Notes: generated from the sequence alone by a model not told the origin. DNA of 64,000 bases from Streptomyces sp. NBC_01233 (GCF_035989305.1 NZ_CP108514.1:8474501-8538500), one strand, 5' to 3'; shown: positions 36,851 through 45,649, counted from the stretch's first letter. Translations and numbers: made by a program.

Positions 36851-36984
36851 CCACGGCCGTCGCGTCAGGTGCAGCCGGCGGCGTAGCCCGCGTCCGGTAC
36901 GTGCTCGGCCCATTCCTCTCGGCTCAGCGACCGGCCGACGGCGCGGCAGGCCGCCCGTTCGTGCCCCCGCCCGTCGCCGGCTCC

Positions 36985-37234
36985 TCGCTTCCGTACCAGA
37001 CCTCCGACACGGTCATGCGGATCGGCTCGCCGCCCCGCCGCCAGGCCGTCCTCGGCGGGGGCTGCATCGCGGCGGAGCCGGCGGAGGTCTTCGCCGCGGC
37101 GGGCGGCTCCGTCGTCATCGTCGAGAAGGAGGAACGCCTGCATCGACGCGTCCACCCTGGTCAGGTCCCCGTACTGGATGCACCCGGCTCCCACCGAGCT
37201 CGTCGAGAAGGCCCTCCTCGACCTCGGTCTGTGA
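36985..37234 (+). pseudogene. relic of a mycothione-reductase-like flavoprotein disulfide reductase
   Basis: One frame reads YQTSDTVMRIG followed by AVLGGGCIAAEPAEVFAAAG, the NAD-binding Rossmann start of pyridine-nucleotide disulfide oxidoreductases. Near 37160 the match moves to another frame, which ends SPYWMHPAPTELVEKALL then DLGL-stop, resembling the C-terminus of mycothione reductase. The FAD domain and most of the interface domain are missing, so this is a deleted, frameshifted remnant about 250 bases long. It overlaps antisense with the 3' end of the next gene. Confidence 0.65.
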
Positions 37235-37673
37235 GCGCGCCCGGCGGGGAGCCGATCTCCACCCACACGCACTTGCCGTCGCCGTCCAGCGGGTACCAGC
37301 CCCAGTTCCGCCCCAGCCGTTCCACGATGAGGAGTCCGTGGCCTCCGGGCCGGGAAGGGTCGGACCGGCGAGTGGCCCGTGGTGCGGCGGGGCTCCCGTC
37401 CGTCACCTCGATCCGCAGCCGGTCGTTCCTACAGCGCAGGACCAGGGACGTGGGCCCGCCCGCGTGCAGGCACGCGTTGGCCACGACTTCGGAGACCAGG
37501 AGCAGGGCGTCGTCGGTGGCTTCCGCGCCGGGGGTGCCCGCTTCCACGGGGCCCGGCGGCCAGCGCCACTCCGCGAGGGTCTGACGTGCGAAGTCGCGGC
37601 ACCGGGTGACCGCGTTCGCGGCCCGGTGCAGCACGAGGAGCCGGGTCAGCTCCGGTGACCGGCCCTCGTCCAT
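37161..37673 (-). CDS. RsbW-like anti-sigma factor ATPase
   Basis: A 170-residue GHKL ATPase. ATG 37673 follows AGGGGAGGAG. N-box SEVVANACLHAGG (residues about 63-75), G1 motif VTDGSPAAP, and G2 RPGGHGLLIVERLG near 115; the domain closes at CVWVEIG. These proteins bind sigma factors or phosphorylate STAS antagonists. An extra tail of about 30 residues (LTDRGRGGPSRRARWEPGAS) reads antisense through the flavoprotein relic and is unlikely to be ancestral. The gene lies 13 bases downstream of the STAS gene, an antagonist/anti-sigma pair. Confidence 0.88.
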   Translation of the reverse strand: MDEGRSPELTRLLVLHRAANAVTRCRDFARQTLAEWRWPPGPVEAGTPGAEATDDALLLVSEVVANACLHAGGPTSLVLRCRNDRLRIEVTDGSPAAPRATRRSDPSRPGGHGLLIVERLGRNWGWYPLDGDGKCVWVEIGSPPGALTDRGRGGPSRRARWEPGASSTGT

Positions 37674-37686
37674 GGGTGCTCCTCCC

Positions 37687-38049
37687 CTACGGGCGCTGGG
37701 GCGTCGCGAGCGCGGCTTCCAGATCCGTGTGGACCCGGAAGAGCCGGTCCGCGCCCGTGATGTGGAACATGCGGGCGACCGGTGGGTGCAGGCCGACCAG
37801 TTCGAGGGTGCCACCGGATTCCTGGATCGCGAGCCGGCCGCGCAAGAGCACGTTCAGGCCCGTCGAGTCGCAGAAGTCCAGGCGGGTCAGGTCGACGAGC
37901 AGCCGCCCGCCGTCCGGCCACGTCGTGTCCAGGGCCTGCCGCAGGGGCTCGGCGGTGTCGTGGTCGAGTTCCCCCGCCATGGCCAGGACCACGGCCCCCG
38001 GGAGGGACCGCGCCTCGACGGTGAAGCGTTCTCCGTTCGCCGTGGACAT
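37687..38049 (-). CDS. STAS-domain anti-sigma factor antagonist
   Basis: A 120-residue single-domain protein. LDFCDSTGLNVLLRGR holds the phosphorylatable serine (DST-G form) of SpoIIAA/RsbV. ATG 38049 is preferred since AGGAGG lies nine bases upstream, while the GTG at 38058 is too close to it. In partner switching the unphosphorylated form binds the ATPase encoded 13 bases downstream and frees a sigma factor; the SpoIIE phosphatase encoded just upstream (38228-40669) could dephosphorylate it. The three genes form a compact input-output unit. Confidence 0.92.
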   Translation of the reverse strand: MSTANGERFTVEARSLPGAVVLAMAGELDHDTAEPLRQALDTTWPDGGRLLVDLTRLDFCDSTGLNVLLRGRLAIQESGGTLELVGLHPPVARMFHITGADRLFRVHTDLEAALATPQRP

Positions 38050-38227
38050 CAGGCACACCCTCCTTCTCCGTGCCCGGTCGGATGAACCGCTGAGGCCGCC
38101 ATGGCACCTCCCATCCGGAATTTTCGGGGTATGTCGCGCCTACCCCGTCGGTTGCCGTCCAAGCCTGCGACCGGGGGGCGGGCAGGGGCGGTCGGCGCCG
38201 CGGCGCGGCCGCGCCCGGTGTACCGGA

Positions 38228-40669
38228 TCACGGGTCGTCCGGGACGTGGATGTCCAGCACGCAGATGTCGTCGCGGTTGCCCGGGCACATCGCGGCGAGC
38301 GTCCGGGCGAGGGTCTCGCCGCGGCCCTCCCGGAGCAGCCGCAGGGTGGACGCGGCGAGCCGGTCGAGTCCGACGCCGATGTCCTCGCCCGGTTCCTCCA
38401 CGAGTCCGTCGGTGCAGAACAGCAGGCGGTCACCGGGCATCAGCTCGATGACGGCCTGCCCGTACGAGGAGTCGAAGCTGGCGCCGAGGAGGCTGCCCGG
38501 CGGCTGGTCGAGGAAGCCCGCCTTGTCGCCGCGGACCAGCAAGGGGGGCAGGTGGCCTGCCCGTACCCAGGTCAGGCGCCGGTCCCAGGGCTGGTAGCGG
38601 CCCATGACCATGGTGGCGGTGGTGGTGGTGGACGGGTCCGAAGCGGTGTGGAGCAGGAGGGTGTTGAGCCGGCGCAGCACGTCGGGCAGGGGTGAGCCGG
38701 TGACGGTCATGCCCTTCGTGGTGAACCGCAGCTGGGCCATGGTGCCGACCGCGGCCAGACCGTGGCCGGCCACGTCCCCGACGACGAACAGGGCACTGCC
38801 GTCCGGTAGTTCGATGGCGCTGTACCAGTCACCGCCGACGTTGACCCCCCTGTCGGCGGGAACGTAGGCGACGTCGATGCACAGGCCGGCCAGTTCCAGG
38901 GACTGGTCGGGGATCGGCAGCAGGGTGTCCTGGAGGCTCGCGGCGAGCGCCCGTTCGGCCTGGAGCATGCCGCGCTGGACGAGGACGGCTCGCTCGCTCT
39001 CGCGCAGTGCGAGCTCGACGCCGCGCTGCGCGCTGAGGTCCTGGAAGAAGCCGTGCACCTCCACCGGTGTGCCGTCCGCGTCCGTCCGGGCCTCGGCGAC
39101 GATCCGCAGGTGACGCACGCCGTCGGAGGTCGTGATCCGGAACGGCTGGTCGACGGCCTCCCCCCTGCTCAGCAGCCGCCGGACGGCGGTGCCCAGCTTG
39201 GGCAGGTCGTCGGGGAGGACGCGCCGCGGCAGTTCCTCCAGGGTCATCGGCCCGTGGCGCGGGTCGCGCTCGAAGATGGCGTAGACCTGGTCGGACCAGG
39301 TGACGGTGTCCGTCGTGAGGTTCCATCCGGCCCAGCCGAGGTTGCCCAGCCGCTGCATGTCGGCCAGCCGCCGTGCCTCGCGCTCGCTCGTGTCGTGGCG
39401 GATCCACGACACGACCAGCCGGTCTCCCAGCCTGGAGGCCCGGACCGAGTAGACGGACTGCTGCGGGACGCCGGCGACGACCTCCTCGTAGGTGAAGGGC
39501 TCGCCCTCGTACGCCGTTCCCGTCGTGAGCGCCTCCAGGTACCCGTTCCACAGCGCGGTGCCCACCACCGTCGGGTACGTCTCCAGGACCCGGAGTCCGA
39601 CGAGCTCTTTGCCGCGCCGCCCGGCGACGTCCACCGACTCGGGCGCCGCCGCGTCGATGCGGTAGTCCTCCACCTCGCCCGCCTCCGAGCGCAGGGGGGT
39701 GAGCAGGATCGCGGGTCCGGCCAGCGCGTCCAGCATCCGCTGGGCGGAGGCCACGTCTACGTCCGCCGGCTCGGCGTGGGCGTCGCGGGGCCGCTCCGGC
39801 ACGCCCAGCGGACCGGTGCACAGCCGGGCCGCCCGCCGCAGCAGCGCCCGGATGTCGGCCGCGAAGGGGCCCGGCCGGGTCCGCAGGAAGCCGATGGCCG
39901 TGTCCGGGGAGCCGTCGGCGGGTACGGGGATCCAGGCGCGGGAGCGCCACCGGTCCGTCGCGTCCGTGATCAGGAGGTAGTGGCGGGCGTCCTGCGCCGG
40001 GTTCTCCAGCCACAGGGCCCGGTGTCCGGCGACCGCCTCGTGGGCGGCCACGCCGGCGAGCGGGGGGATGTGGCGCCACCGCTCGGCCAGCACGTCGTCG
40101 ATGCCGGCGCGGCCGGTCAGCTCCAGGCTTCCGGCGGATGTCAGCGTGTAGATCATCACCGCATCCACGCCCGCTTCGGGGCCGAGCACGGTCCGAAGCA
40201 GCTCCGCGATGTCGTCACCGCCGTGCGCTGCCGCCAGGCCGTCGGCGAGCCGGGCCAGGGGCGGGCGCAGCGCGGCCTCACCGGCGCGGCCGACGAGACG
40301 GCGCCCGGAGCCGGGCGCCGAGGCGGCCGGTTTCGTCCCCGCGCCGGCCGTGGGGGCGGCGGGCGGGTCGGAGGGTGCGGTTCCGGGCGGCGGGTGCGGG
40401 CGGATCCGCCCCAGGGTGATCCAGCACTCCTCCAGGAGGGTACGGCCGCCCTCGGTGGCGCGGCCGATCAGGATTTCCTGAGCCGTGTCGGCCGTTACAC
40501 CCGCCTGGGCCATCACCACGCCCCTGGCGCGCTCGACGACGGCCGTGGTCGCGGCGACGCCTTCCAGGTCCACGACCTCCGATCGCAGCCTGGCCACCAC
40601 CTTGGCGAGCGCCAGCACCTCGGGCCCGACGCCCTCGCCCTCGCCCTCAGGCGCGGCATCGCCCTTCAT
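38228..40669 (-). CDS. ANTAR-GAF-PAS-SpoIIE phosphatase
   Basis: An 813-residue cytoplasmic regulator. N-terminal ANTAR-like three-helix motif at about 25-70 (ATTAVVERARGVVMAQAGVT), a GAF domain at about 130-285, a PAS pair at about 310-570 (YSVRASRLGDRLVVSWI; LGWAGWNLTTDTVTWSDQVY then a PAC end VHGFFQDLSAQRG), and a SpoIIE phosphatase at about 590-810 (NVGGDWYSAIELPDG, VGDVAGHGLAAVGTM, LLFCTDGLVEEPGED, DDICVLDI). ATG 40669 is the first plausible start, with AAGGA just ahead. It has the same layout as the protein at 58639-61062, so the two are paralogues with different sensors. It likely dephosphorylates the STAS protein encoded downstream. Confidence 0.9.
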   Translation of the reverse strand: MKGDAAPEGEGEGVGPEVLALAKVVARLRSEVVDLEGVAATTAVVERARGVVMAQAGVTADTAQEILIGRATEGGRTLLEECWITLGRIRPHPPPGTAPSDPPAAPTAGAGTKPAASAPGSGRRLVGRAGEAALRPPLARLADGLAAAHGGDDIAELLRTVLGPEAGVDAVMIYTLTSAGSLELTGRAGIDDVLAERWRHIPPLAGVAAHEAVAGHRALWLENPAQDARHYLLITDATDRWRSRAWIPVPADGSPDTAIGFLRTRPGPFAADIRALLRRAARLCTGPLGVPERPRDAHAEPADVDVASAQRMLDALAGPAILLTPLRSEAGEVEDYRIDAAAPESVDVAGRRGKELVGLRVLETYPTVVGTALWNGYLEALTTGTAYEGEPFTYEEVVAGVPQQSVYSVRASRLGDRLVVSWIRHDTSEREARRLADMQRLGNLGWAGWNLTTDTVTWSDQVYAIFERDPRHGPMTLEELPRRVLPDDLPKLGTAVRRLLSRGEAVDQPFRITTSDGVRHLRIVAEARTDADGTPVEVHGFFQDLSAQRGVELALRESERAVLVQRGMLQAERALAASLQDTLLPIPDQSLELAGLCIDVAYVPADRGVNVGGDWYSAIELPDGSALFVVGDVAGHGLAAVGTMAQLRFTTKGMTVTGSPLPDVLRRLNTLLLHTASDPSTTTTATMVMGRYQPWDRRLTWVRAGHLPPLLVRGDKAGFLDQPPGSLLGASFDSSYGQAVIELMPGDRLLFCTDGLVEEPGEDIGVGLDRLAASTLRLLREGRGETLARTLAAMCPGNRDDICVLDIHVPDDP

Positions 40670-40842
40670 TCCTTGAGCATGCCACGGCCGTACCCGGCGT
40701 GCGCCCAGGTGGGGCGGCCCCGGCGCGGGCGTCCCGACGCGGTCGCCGCCCTCCTGCTTGAGGCGCGCCCGACGGGGCAGGCACCCAGGGTGCCCGCTCG
40801 GCAGCAAAGGCCGACGAGGCCGCGTACGCCAAGGAACACGAG

Positions 40843-40962
40843 GTGAACCACATGGACTGGACCACCGAACCGGACCCCGAAGCCCCCGGTCCCACTCCGG
40901 AGCGTCCGGATCCCGTACCCCCGCGATCCGGTACCCCCGAGTCCCGGCCCCAAGCCCCGTGA
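40843..40962 (+). CDS. possible 39-residue proline/acid-rich peptide
   Basis: A GTG with AAGGA seven bases upstream opens VNHMDWTTEPDPEAPGPTPE, continuing to a proline-rich end with no cysteine or hydrophobic stretch. In the same frame upstream, codons read SAAKADEAAYAKEHE, which also looks coding, but no start was found there. It may be a small intrinsically disordered protein or a decayed gene. The rest of the 462-base gap 40670-41131 shows nothing beyond an AT-richer patch near 41040-41080 ahead of the CsbD gene. Confidence 0.3.
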   Translation: MNHMDWTTEPDPEAPGPTPERPDPVPPRSGTPESRPQAP

Positions 40963-41131
40963 TCCCCGTCCGGCTCCCGACGGGCCCCCGCCCGGAGGCC
41001 CGCCCGGGGTGCCGGAACCGCCGGACTGAAGCGGCGACACCCGTATTCATCAGGAATTCAGGCCCGAATTGCGGAGTGGCTGCCACCGAAGCAAGGTGGG
41101 CAGCACCCCCCTCCAGGAAGGAAACCCCGTC

Positions 41132-41311
41132 ATGAGCAAGGCAAAGGGCAAGGCCAAGCAGATGAAGGGCAAGATCAAGGAAAGCGCCGGCAGTGCCATG
41201 GATGACAAGGGCATGCAGGCGGAGGGCAGTGCCGAGAGGATCAGCGGCAAGGCCGAGGAAATGACGGCGAAGGCCTCGGAGGAGATGAAGAAGGGCACGG
41301 GCAGGTCCTGA
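41132..41311 (+). CDS. CsbD-family stress protein
   Basis: A 59-residue, lysine/glutamate-rich, fully hydrophilic protein: KGKAKQMKGKIKESAGSAMD is the CsbD signature, and SAERISGKAEEM repeats it. ATG 41132 follows AGGAAGGA. CsbD proteins are abundant products of SigB-type general stress regulons, fitting the neighbouring partner-switching genes. The molecular role is not known. Confidence 0.9.
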   Translation: MSKAKGKAKQMKGKIKESAGSAMDDKGMQAEGSAERISGKAEEMTAKASEEMKKGTGRS

Positions 41312-41467
41312 CCTCGCCTCCCGGCCCGCTGAATCCCGATGAATGAGGCGCCGAAAGCGGGGCAATCGAGTCGGCGCGGGGCAACGCTGCCGCCGCGTAC
41401 GACATCGAAGAGGGGGAGCGGCAGGGAAATCCTCGCCGTCCCTGCCCGCAGGAGGAGTTGTTTTCGC

Positions 41468-41839
41468 GTGACCGAGCATGTGTGGAGTTACAGGTCGACC
41501 GCGGGCCACGTGACCGGTGCCGATCTGGCCGGGTACAAGGTCGAGGCGATCGACGGGGACATCGGCAGGGTCGACAAGCACTCGTACGAGGTCGGCGACG
41601 CCTACCGCGTCGTCGACACCGGTGTGTGGATCTTCGGCAAGGAGGTCCTGCTCCCGGCGAGCACCGTGATCCGGATCGATGCGGCCGAGAAGAAGGTCTA
41701 CGTCAACGGCACCAAGGAGCAGATCAAGAACGCCCCGGAATTCCACCGGGACAAGCACCTCGGTGACGTCGACTACCGTGAGGCGCTCGGCGCGTACTAC
41801 TACTCCGCCGGCGGCCCCCTCGGCCGCCGCCCCGTCTGA
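41468..41839 (+). CDS. PRC-barrel domain protein
   Basis: A 123-residue protein from GTG 41468 with GGAGGAG ten bases upstream. Residues about 15-85 form a PRC barrel (LAGYKVEAIDGDIGRVDKHS, VWIFGKEVLLPASTVIRID), and the tail YREALGAYYYS is typical of streptomycete stress-associated members. These small beta-barrels are found in stress regulons next to CsbD genes. It may sit on the same stress-controlled transcript as the CsbD gene 157 bases upstream or have its own promoter. Confidence 0.87.
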   Translation: MTEHVWSYRSTAGHVTGADLAGYKVEAIDGDIGRVDKHSYEVGDAYRVVDTGVWIFGKEVLLPASTVIRIDAAEKKVYVNGTKEQIKNAPEFHRDKHLGDVDYREALGAYYYSAGGPLGRRPV

Positions 41840-41852
41840 CCCGGCGCCGATT

Positions 41853-41879
41853 GGGCCCGAACTCGCCGAGTTCGGGCCC
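41853..41879 (+). terminator. terminator hairpin after the PRC-barrel gene
   Basis: 13-bp perfect arms (GGGCCCGAACTCG and its complement) with a single-base spacer, followed by CTTTC, 13 bases downstream of the stop. Confidence 0.75.
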
Positions 41880-41991
41880 GCTTTCATGCCCGGCGTCCGT
41901 TCGTGCACGAGGTTCGAGGGTAGACGCGATCCGAGACGCCACGGCGGTCCGATCGTTCCGCCGAATTCCCAACGTGAGAACGAGGGGCATC

Positions 41992-42147
41992 ATGATTGTC
42001 GTCGGACTCATCCTCCTGATCGTGGGATTCCTGACCGGAATTTCCATCCTGTGGACCATCGGGGTCATCTTGCTCGTGGTGGGGGCGGTGCTGTGGATCC
42101 TGGGTTCGGTCGGGCACGCCGTCGGCGGCCGGCGCCACTACTGGTAG
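41992..42147 (+). CDS. DUF6131 small hydrophobic protein
   Basis: A 51-residue two-helix membrane protein: VVGLILLIVGFLTGISILW, then VILLVVGAVLWILGSVGH and a basic/aromatic end GRRHYW. This matches the streptomycete DUF6131 proteins. ATG 41992 follows GAGGGG. Its position after CsbD and PRC-barrel genes suggests a stress-induced membrane peptide; function unknown. Confidence 0.85.
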   Translation: MIVVGLILLIVGFLTGISILWTIGVILLVVGAVLWILGSVGHAVGGRRHYW

Positions 42148-42271
42148 CCGGCCGGCCCCGCGCCGGGCGCCGGGCGCGGGAAGCGGCCGGCCGGGGCGGC
42201 CCGGGGACGGAGGCGCCGGCCTCCGTCCCACACGGCAACTGAGCAGCGTCGACGGTCAGGGTGAGGCGACA

Positions 42272-42462
42272 GTGAACACGACGGGAGCAGCCATCGGCGA
42301 TCCTCGGCGTGCGGGAGTGCCGGCCACGGGCCAGTGCCGCCGTCTCGCCCTGCGCAGCGTCCGGGGCGCGGTCGGCAAGGGCCGCGACTTCACCCGCCGG
42401 ACCCTGCGGGACTGGGGGTGGGACCGCCGCGAGAGCGCCGAGGACGCCCTGCTCGTCGTGTC
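42272..42462 (+). pseudogene. 5' remnant of an RsbW-like ATPase gene
   Basis: From GTG 42272 the frame encodes RRLALRSVRGAVGKGRDFTR then LRDWGWDRRESAEDALLVVS, closely matching the N-terminus of the intact ATPase at 51633-52097 (RRLALTGVRGSVAKGRDFTR). It stops matching exactly where the N-box (SELLTNA) should begin, and the frame becomes GPSCCPRPGG before a stop. The remainder of the ATPase domain is missing, so the product cannot bind ATP. Confidence 0.75.
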
Positions 42463-42738
42463 CGGCCCGTCCTGCTGCCCCCGGCCCGGGGGCTGTTGCG
42501 GGTCGCCGCCGTGACGGTCTGCCTGATGACGCTGGTGGAGCTCACTCAGGGCGCCCTCGTCACGGGACGCGTCTTCGACATCGACGACGTCATCCTCAAC
42601 ACGGCCGGAGCGCTCCTCGGGTACCTGCTGATCGGGCGGCGGCTGGGGCGGGCCGTCCATCCGCGCCGCAGGCACTGGTGGCACCGCTGGACCCGTCCCC
42701 GTCGGCCCGGGCGCCCCAAGGCACCCGAAGCCTCGTGA
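42463..42738 (+). pseudogene. 3' remnant of a VanZ-like membrane protein gene
   Basis: In a second frame beginning at the same point, the sequence reads LLRVAAVTVCLMTLVELTQG then RVFDIDDVILNTAGALLGYL, the conserved last third of VanZ-family proteins (VE-TQ and DIDD-NT-G motifs), followed by a basic tail and TGA at 42736. The first membrane helices are absent and no start codon serves it. It abuts the ATPase remnant without a gap, as expected of a single deletion that fused two genes. Confidence 0.75.
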
Positions 42739-42869
42739 CCCGTTCCCAGGACGTGCGCCCCGTGCCTCGTGACTCGTGAGTACTGCACACCCCATCGGTG
42801 ACAGCGGTGACTGTCGCCGCCTCCGCCGGGCGTGACACCTTCGGTCTGCCGCCGACCGAGGGAGCAGGT

Positions 42870-45506
42870 GTGAACAAGGGGTACGCCGCCTTCTGCGACA
42901 CCGACCGCTGGTTCTACGACGCGCCGTACCGGCGGGCCGGTGAGAACTACCCGGCGGCCGACGCCCCCGTCCCGGCGGGGTGGCGCTCGCACCGGAGCGG
43001 CGACTGGCTCGCGCTGCGCCCCGTCGACGCCGAACTGCCCTCGCAGGGCTGGAAGATCCATATATCGGCCACGCTCGACAACGCCGAGTCGCTGCTGACG
43101 ACGGTGTACGAGTACTGCACCGCCCGCCGCATCGCCTTCAAGTTCATACCGAGCCGGTACCTGTTGCACCTGCGCAACGCCAAGTACGCCGACCGCGCGG
43201 CGAGCGGGAAGTTCATCACCGTGTACCCGTCCGACGAGCAGCAGTGCCGCCGGATCGCGGAAGACCTCGACGGCGCGCTGGCGGGGGCGGCCGGCCCGTA
43301 CATCCTCAGCGATCTGCGCTGGGGCGCCGGACCCGTCCACCTGCGCTACGGCAGCTTCACCCTGCGACACTGCTACACCGAGCAGGGCGAACTGGTCCCG
43401 GCGATCGAGGCCCCCGACGGGCGGCTCGTACCGGACCGGCGCGGTCCGGCCTTCCAGCCGCCCGAGTGGCTCGAACTGCCCGACTTCCTGAAGCCGCACA
43501 TCGAAGCGCGTTCCGCGGTCACCCTGACCGGCATCCCCTTCACGGTCGAGCGGGCGCTGCACTTCTCCAACGGCGGCGGCGTCTACCTCGGCAAGGACAG
43601 CCGCACCGGCGAGAGCGTGGTCCTCAAGGAGGCCCGGCCGTACGCCGGCCTCGCCGCCGACGGGGCCGACGCCGTGACCCGGCTCCACCGCGAACAGGCA
43701 GCACTGGAAAGGCTGGCGGGCCTGGGGTGCGTCCCGGCGGTCCGCGGCACCTTCACGGTAGGCGACCACCACTTCCTGGTGCTCGAACACCTCCCCGGAA
43801 AACCGCTCAACACCTACTTCGCCCGCCGTCACCCCCTGATCGAGGCGGATCCCGACCCGGCGGAGCTCGCCTCGTACACCGAGTGGGCCCTCACGATCCA
43901 CCGGCGGGTCACCGAGGCCGTCGACGCCGTGCACGCCCGCGGCGTGGCCTTCAACGACCTCCACCTCTTCAACATCATGGTGGCCGAGGACGAGACGGGC
44001 GAACCCACCGTCGCACTCCTGGACTTCGAAGCCGCCGCGCACGTCGACGAGGGACTGCGGCAGACCGTGGCCAACCCCGCCTTCGTCGCCCCGGCCGGGC
44101 GGCGCGGGTTCTCCGTCGACCGCTACGCCCTCGCCTGCCTGCGGCTCGCCCTGTTCCTCCCGCTGACCAGCCTGCTCGTCCTGGACCGCGCCAAGGCCGC
44201 ACACCTGGCCGCCGTCGCCGCCGAGCAGTTCCCCGTACCGCGATGGTTCCTCGACGAGGCCGTCGAGGAGATCCTGTCCGGCGTCCCGCAGGGCGCACCG
44301 GGCGGCCGCCCGCCCGCACCGGCCGGGCCGTACCTGCCCGTCGAGCCGGGCGCATGGCCGGCCGCCCGTACGTCGATGACCGCGGCGCTGCGCGCGAGCG
44401 CCACCCCGGAACGGGAGGACCGCCTCCTCCCGGGCGACATCGCCCAGTTCGCGGCCGCCGGGGGAGGCGTCGGCTTCGGCTACGGGGTCGCGGGCGTGCT
44501 CCACGCCCTCGCCGAGACCGGCGCCGGACCCTGGCCCGAGGCCGAGGAATGGCTGCTCGACCGGACCGGGGAACCCGTCTCCGGCACTCCGCTCGGCTTC
44601 TACGACGGCCTGGCCGGCACGGCCTGGACGCTGCACCGGCTCGGACACCAGGAGCGCGCCCTCGCCCTCGTCGACCTGCTGCTGCAGCAGCCGTGGGAGA
44701 GCGCGGGCCCCGACCTGCACAGCGGACTGGCCGGCATCGGCCTGGCCCTGGACGCGCTCGGCACCGCGAGCGGCGAGAGCGAACTGCACACCGCCGCCCT
44801 GCGCTGCGCCGAACTGATCGTGCGGCCGGAGCGGCGGCCCCGACGCGCGGGTCTCCTGTACGGCAACTCCGGCGCGGCCCTGCTCCTCGTACGGCTCTAC
44901 GAGCGGACCGGCGACAAGGAACTGCTGATCCAGGCCGCGGAAGCGCTCCACCGCGACCTCGACCGCTGTGTCACCAGCGCCTTCGGCACCCTCCAGGTGA
45001 ACGAGGGCTGGCGCACGATGCCGTACCTCGGCGAGGGCAGTGTCGGCATCGGCATGGTGCTCGACGACTGGCTGGAGCACGGCCCGGACGAGCGCTTCGA
45101 ACAGGCCCGGCGCGAGATCGTACGGGCGGCGCAGGCGACCTTCTACGCCCAGCCCGGGCTGCTGCGCGGCGCCGCCGGGATGATCCTCCACCTGGCCCGG
45201 ACCACCACGCCGGGCCCGGGCACCGGGGCCGGCGCCATCGCCCGCCAGATCGACGCACTGGCCCGGCACGCCGTGCCGTACCAGGGGCATCTGGCCTTCC
45301 CGGGCGAGCAGATGATGCGGCTGTCCATGGACCTCGCCACGGGCACGGCCGGCGCTCTCCTCGCCCTCGGCAGCGCCGCGCCCGGCGGGCGCGCGCACCT
45401 GCCGTTCCTCCCGCCGCTGCGCGAGCGCGCGGCGGCCCCCAAGCCGGTCCCACCCGGGGCCGTGACCCATCGCACCACCTCAGAGAAGAAGAGGAACCTG
45501 ACATGA
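42870..45506 (+). CDS. ramC: class III lanthionine synthetase RamC/AmfT (LanKC)
   Basis: An 878-residue enzyme from GTG 42870 (VNKGYAAFCDTDRWFYD), with GGGAG just upstream. Three domains: a lyase-like N-terminus (about 1-200), a kinase-like domain (about 205-470: VYLGKDSRTGESVVLKEARP, then FNDLHLFNIM near 360 and LLDFEAA), and a LanC-like cyclase (about 525-865: HSGLAGIGLALDALG, GLLYGNSGAALLLVRLY, GLLRGAAGMILHL). The zinc-binding Cys/His of class I/II cyclases are absent, the hallmark of class III enzymes. It phosphorylates and dehydrates Ser residues of RamS and closes the rings. Its stop overlaps ramS by 4 bases (ATGA). Confidence 0.95.
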   Translation: MNKGYAAFCDTDRWFYDAPYRRAGENYPAADAPVPAGWRSHRSGDWLALRPVDAELPSQGWKIHISATLDNAESLLTTVYEYCTARRIAFKFIPSRYLLHLRNAKYADRAASGKFITVYPSDEQQCRRIAEDLDGALAGAAGPYILSDLRWGAGPVHLRYGSFTLRHCYTEQGELVPAIEAPDGRLVPDRRGPAFQPPEWLELPDFLKPHIEARSAVTLTGIPFTVERALHFSNGGGVYLGKDSRTGESVVLKEARPYAGLAADGADAVTRLHREQAALERLAGLGCVPAVRGTFTVGDHHFLVLEHLPGKPLNTYFARRHPLIEADPDPAELASYTEWALTIHRRVTEAVDAVHARGVAFNDLHLFNIMVAEDETGEPTVALLDFEAAAHVDEGLRQTVANPAFVAPAGRRGFSVDRYALACLRLALFLPLTSLLVLDRAKAAHLAAVAAEQFPVPRWFLDEAVEEILSGVPQGAPGGRPPAPAGPYLPVEPGAWPAARTSMTAALRASATPEREDRLLPGDIAQFAAAGGGVGFGYGVAGVLHALAETGAGPWPEAEEWLLDRTGEPVSGTPLGFYDGLAGTAWTLHRLGHQERALALVDLLLQQPWESAGPDLHSGLAGIGLALDALGTASGESELHTAALRCAELIVRPERRPRRAGLLYGNSGAALLLVRLYERTGDKELLIQAAEALHRDLDRCVTSAFGTLQVNEGWRTMPYLGEGSVGIGMVLDDWLEHGPDERFEQARREIVRAAQATFYAQPGLLRGAAGMILHLARTTTPGPGTGAGAIARQIDALARHAVPYQGHLAFPGEQMMRLSMDLATGTAGALLALGSAAPGGRAHLPFLPPLRERAAAPKPVPPGAVTHRTTSEKKRNLT

Positions 45507-45637
45507 CGCTTCTTGACCTGCAGTCGATGGAGACCCCGAAGGACGAGACCACCGAGGCCGCGCTGACGGGCGGCGGCAGCCGGGCCAGCCTGCTGCTCTG
45601 CGGCGACAGCAGCCTGAGCCTCACGACCTGTAACTGA
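45503..45637 (+). CDS. ramS: SapB-type lanthipeptide precursor RamS/AmfS
   Basis: A 44-residue precursor. The leader starts MTLLDLQSMETPKDETTEAA (the LxLQ-like box recognised by class III enzymes); the core ends SRASLLLCGDSSLSLTTCN. Compared with S. coelicolor SapB from memory, the core differs by Leu for Ile at residue 40 and by extra glycines (GGG at 23-25) before Ser26. The two Ser-x3-Cys pairs (S29/C33, S39/C43) that make the lanthionine rings are kept. The mature peptide is an amphiphilic surfactant that lets aerial hyphae leave the aqueous surface. Confidence 0.96.
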   Translation: MTLLDLQSMETPKDETTEAALTGGGSRASLLLCGDSSLSLTTCN

Positions 45638-45649
45638 CCCAGGTCACCT

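Noticed and set aside
40666..41040. 124-codon minus-strand frame upstream of the SpoIIE gene
   Set aside because: Glycine-rich shadow; no ribosome site or motif, and the opposite strand has a better small frame.
42980..45637. Long + strand frame overlapping ramC in another register
   Set aside because: Arginine/proline-rich shadow of ramC; only its final 44 codons are real and are annotated as ramS.
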